From Syntrophomonadaceae bacterium (lineage in GTDB: Bacteria > Bacillota > Syntrophomonadia > Syntrophomonadales > Syntrophomonadaceae): DNA of 17,954 nucleotides. Under the pieces are notes generated by a model, which was not told where the DNA came from, did not search any database, and was given only the letters and a program-made list of their open reading frames with translations. The stretch spans positions 1 to 17,954 of the forward strand of contig DUSB01000094.1 of assembly GCA_012840625.1 (NCBI GenBank), written 5' to 3'. Position 1 is the stretch's first letter; every line of letters begins with the position of its first letter. The translations under genes and the position numbers were made by a program. Of the stretch, positions 16,330 through 17,954 are shown one piece after another.

Positions 16330-16369
16330 CAAAAATAAAGCCTTTCTTGACCGCAGCAGCAAGAAAGGC
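16330..16369 (-). terminator. PyrR-controlled attenuator terminator before pyrB
   Basis: A perfect ten-base-pair stem (GCCTTTCTTG at 16369-16360 with CAAGAAAGGC at 16349-16340) and ten-base loop are followed on the minus strand by TTTATTTTTG. A competing pairing is visible: AGCAAG (16398-16393), just after the PyrR loop, is complementary to CTTGCT (16363-16358), which spans the terminator's 5' arm and loop. That would be the antiterminator. Confidence 0.9.
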
Positions 16370-16398
16370 GTTACCTTACATGGTTCATCTCCCTTGCT

Positions 16399-16412
16399 AG
16401 CCTCACGGGACT
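16399..16412 (-). promoter_or_regulatory. PyrR-binding loop in the pyrR-pyrB leader
   Basis: The minus strand reads AGTCCCGTGAGGCT, a full match to the known PyrR RNA target ARUCCNGNGAGGYU. With the flanking CT and AG it forms the anti-antiterminator hairpin. PyrR bound with UMP would stabilise it, block the antiterminator and stop transcription before pyrB. Confidence 0.92.
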
Positions 16413-16426
16413 AGATTTAAAGGGCT

Positions 16427-16975
16427 CTATGTAGTTTTTTCTTGAATAACGACGCGCTCACACCCATCGATTTCGTTTAATAAAACCAGGATTGATTCTG
16501 ATCGAGAGGTCGGTACATTTTTTCCTACGAAATCTGCTTTAATAGGTAATTCCCGATGGCCCCTATCAATTAAAACAGCCAGCTGTATACGTGCTGGCCT
16601 TCCCAGATCAATAATGGCATCCATGGCAGCCCTAATAGTACGACCGGTGTAAATCACATCATCTACCAGAACGATTACTTTATCATTGACATCAAAAAAC
16701 ACTTCTGTGCGATGCACCAGCGGTTGTTCTGCCAGGGTGGTTAAATCATCTCGATACAGGGTTATATCCAGAATCCCCACCGGCACTTTCACGCCCTCAA
16801 TCTCCTCGATACGCTTGGCCAAACGCTGTGCCAGCGGTCCCCCACGTCTACGAATACCAATCAAAGCCAGATTATCAACGCCTTTATTGCGTTCGATAAT
16901 TTCATGCGCAATACGGGTAATAGCTCGATTGATGGCAACATCATCCATAAGCAGCTTCTTGTCTCGCAGTTCCAA
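16427..16975 (-). CDS. pyrR: PyrR, pyr operon attenuation regulator / uracil phosphoribosyltransferase
   Basis: RNA-binding attenuation protein that senses UMP and UTP against PRPP; many members also have uracil phosphoribosyltransferase activity. The 182-residue length matches Bacillus PyrR (181). The PRPP-binding signature VLVDDVIYTGRT is at 102-113, and basic segments such as GIRRRGGPLAQRLAKR (40-55) fit the RNA-binding face. The frame is open further upstream to 17020, but that part is the terminator hairpin of its own leader. The TTG at 16975 is chosen, with AAAGGGGGG eight bases upstream. It is first in the operon and has a PyrR target both before and after it, so it should regulate itself. 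Confidence 0.97.
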   Translation of the reverse strand: MELRDKKLLMDDVAINRAITRIAHEIIERNKGVDNLALIGIRRRGGPLAQRLAKRIEEIEGVKVPVGILDITLYRDDLTTLAEQPLVHRTEVFFDVNDKVIVLVDDVIYTGRTIRAAMDAIIDLGRPARIQLAVLIDRGHRELPIKADFVGKNVPTSRSESILVLLNEIDGCERVVIQEKTT

Positions 16976-16994
16976 AAATTGAACCCCCCTTTCG

Positions 16995-17033
16995 TATATA
17001 AAAAAACCTGCACTTCGCAAGGCCGAAGGCAGG
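16995..17033 (-). terminator. PyrR-controlled attenuator terminator before pyrR
   Basis: CCTGC and CTTCG (17033-17024) pair with CGAAG and GCAGG (17018-17007), with one bulged T, and the hairpin is followed on the minus strand by TTTTTTTATATA. The loop-side CCTTGC (17022-17017) is complementary to GCAAGG (17057-17052), next to the PyrR site, giving an alternative antiterminator pairing. Confidence 0.88.
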
Positions 17034-17058
17034 CATACGTATTCCAGTCTTCCTTGCT

Positions 17059-17072
17059 AGCCTCACGGGGCC
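17059..17072 (-). promoter_or_regulatory. PyrR-binding loop in the pyrR leader
   Basis: The minus strand reads GGCCCCGTGAGGCT. It differs from ARUCCNGNGAGGYU at positions 1 (A to G) and 3 (U to C), but both changes keep the hairpin pairing (A-U becomes G-U, U-G becomes C-G). It shares CCCGTGAGGCTAGCAAGG with the second leader, which supports a common function. Confidence 0.82.
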
Positions 17073-17092
17073 AACTTAAAGGTTCTTATCAT

Positions 17093-17121
17093 AGAGTAAT
17101 GTAAGTGATATCCCCTGTCAA
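17093..17121 (-). promoter_or_regulatory. Candidate promoter of the pyr operon
   Basis: A perfect TTGACA (17121-17116) overlaps the rluD stop codon. At 17-base spacing the -10 would be TACTCT (17098-17093), a weak match. The better-looking TATGAT (17093-17088) is at 22 bases, too far for a standard promoter. The location, directly upstream of the first PyrR loop, is right, but the -10 is not settled. Confidence 0.5.
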
Positions 17122-17954
17122 TTCTTTTTTCTAAGCTCTGTTAGAATGGACTGCAAATAATCGGGTATCGTACTTCTAAATTCTAAATATTCTCCCGTTC
17201 GTGGATGCTGCAAACCTAAATAAGCAGCATGTAATGCCTGACCCTTTAAACCAAAAGGATTTTTACCCGATCCATAAACAAAATCTCCTACCACCGGATG
17301 TTTCATATAGGAAAAATGAACGCGAATTTGATGGGTGCGGCCAGTTACAAGCTGTACTTTAACCAGGGTATAATTATAAAAGCGCTCCATCACTTCATAA
17401 TGACTGATGGCCTGTCGCCCATCACCTCTAACCGCCATTTTTTTTCGATCAGCTTTACTTCTACCAATGGGAGCCTCAATAGTACCCAGATTCTCATTAA
17501 TCACTCCGTGAACAAGAGCTATATACTGGCGCTCCATATTATGTTCACGTATCTGATGGGCAAGATGGCGATGAGCAGCATCATTTTTAGCCACCACCAT
17601 CAACCCTGATGTATCCTTGTCTAATCGATGTACAATCCCCGGCCTGAGTTCACCGTTAACACTGGATAGCTGTTGGACATGATAGAGGAGGGCATTAACC
17701 ATGGTACCCTGCCAATTGCCCTGAGCAGGATGAACCACCATCCCCCGGGGCTTATCAACAATAACTATATCTTCATCTTGATATAATATGGGCAAGGGCA
17801 GGTTTTCAGGTTGAAGTTTAAAGGATACCGGTTGGGGAACAGAAACATATACTTCATCCCCAGCATTTACACGATAAGACGCTTTAACCTTCTCTCCATT
17901 TACATAAACCCGCTCCTGCTTGATGAGACTTTGTATGGCAGAACGCGACAGACC
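17118..17954 (-). CDS. RluD/RluA-family 23S rRNA pseudouridine synthase (5' end cut by right edge)
   Basis: Converts specific uridines of large-subunit rRNA to pseudouridine. The frame stays open to the window edge, so the start is outside. The first visible residues, GLSRSAIQSLIKQERVYVNG, belong to an S4 RNA-binding domain. The catalytic domain follows with DIVIVDKPRGMVVHP and the signature HRLDKDTSG (catalytic Asp at visible residue 112), then GRTHQIRVH. In Bacillus the equivalent gene, ylyB, also lies directly before pyrR, so the neighbourhood is conserved. The target uridine cannot be told from the sequence. About 278 residues are visible, and perhaps 20-30 are missing. Confidence 0.95.
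   Translation of the reverse strand, partial: GLSRSAIQSLIKQERVYVNGEKVKASYRVNAGDEVYVSVPQPVSFKLQPENLPLPILYQDEDIVIVDKPRGMVVHPAQGNWQGTMVNALLYHVQQLSSVNGELRPGIVHRLDKDTSGLMVVAKNDAAHRHLAHQIREHNMERQYIALVHGVINENLGTIEAPIGRSKADRKKMAVRGDGRQAISHYEVMERFYNYTLVKVQLVTGRTHQIRVHFSYMKHPVVGDFVYGSGKNPFGLKGQALHAAYLGLQHPRTGEYLEFRSTIPDYLQSILTELRKKN

Noticed and set aside
16374..16398. Start-stop element (AAGGGAG, seven bases, ATGTAA) on the minus strand in the pyrB leader
   Set aside because: It could stall a ribosome, but these bases are fully accounted for by the anti-antiterminator and antiterminator pairing, and nothing equivalent is in the first leader. Treated as chance.
16930..17036. Leader reading frame from an ATG at 17036 (minus) running through the pyrR terminator hairpin
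   Set aside because: The nearest purine-rich site is about 12-14 bases away, the codons match nothing, and the region is explained by the attenuator RNA structure.

Overview
This window comes from a low-to-mid GC, Gram-positive, endospore-forming anaerobe, most likely in the Clostridia. Four things point there: the spore dipicolinate synthase pair dpaA-dpaB, a PyrR-attenuated pyr operon beside an rluD/ylyB-type gene as in Bacillus, a class 1B dihydroorotate dehydrogenase with its PyrK electron-transfer subunit, and strong AGGAGG-type ribosome binding sites in front of many TTG and GTG starts. A Syntrophomonas-like lineage is a guess and cannot be confirmed from the sequence alone.

Left part (1-3737, all minus strand): dapB, then a strong terminator, then dpaA-dpaB-asd-dapG. 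The dapG (aspartokinase) gene is cut by the left edge; only its first 20 codons are visible. The genes link the diaminopimelate/lysine branch to spore dipicolinic acid: Asd and aspartokinase supply aspartate semialdehyde, DapB drains the shared intermediate toward peptidoglycan and lysine, and DpaAB diverts it to dipicolinate. A sigma-K-like candidate promoter precedes dpaA, and an extended -10 promoter lies between dpaB and asd, which would separate sporulation from vegetative expression.

Middle (3738-6352, plus strand): a single-gene universal stress protein unit with its own promoter and hairpin, then rqcH, an NFACT-family ribosome quality-control factor. RqcH is convergent with the end of the pyr operon, and the two stop codons overlap.

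Right part (6349-17954, minus strand): the complete de novo UMP operon in the order pyrR-pyrB-pyrC-carA-carB-pyrK-pyrD-pyrF-pyrE, ending in an unrecognised 101-codon gene. An rluD-type pseudouridine synthase, cut by the right edge, lies upstream. Two PyrR-dependent attenuators are visible, one before pyrR and one between pyrR and pyrB; each has a PyrR-binding loop, a competing pairing and an intrinsic terminator. The uracil permease gene pyrP, found between pyrR and pyrB in Bacillus, is absent.

The most notable observation is in CarA. The catalytic cysteine of the glutamine amidotransferase domain is glycine (G248) and the catalytic histidine is aspartate (D333), in an otherwise intact protein. 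This predicts a carbamoyl-phosphate synthetase that uses free ammonia instead of glutamine. There is no gene-free stretch longer than 300 bases. No tRNA, rRNA, CRISPR array or mobile element was seen.
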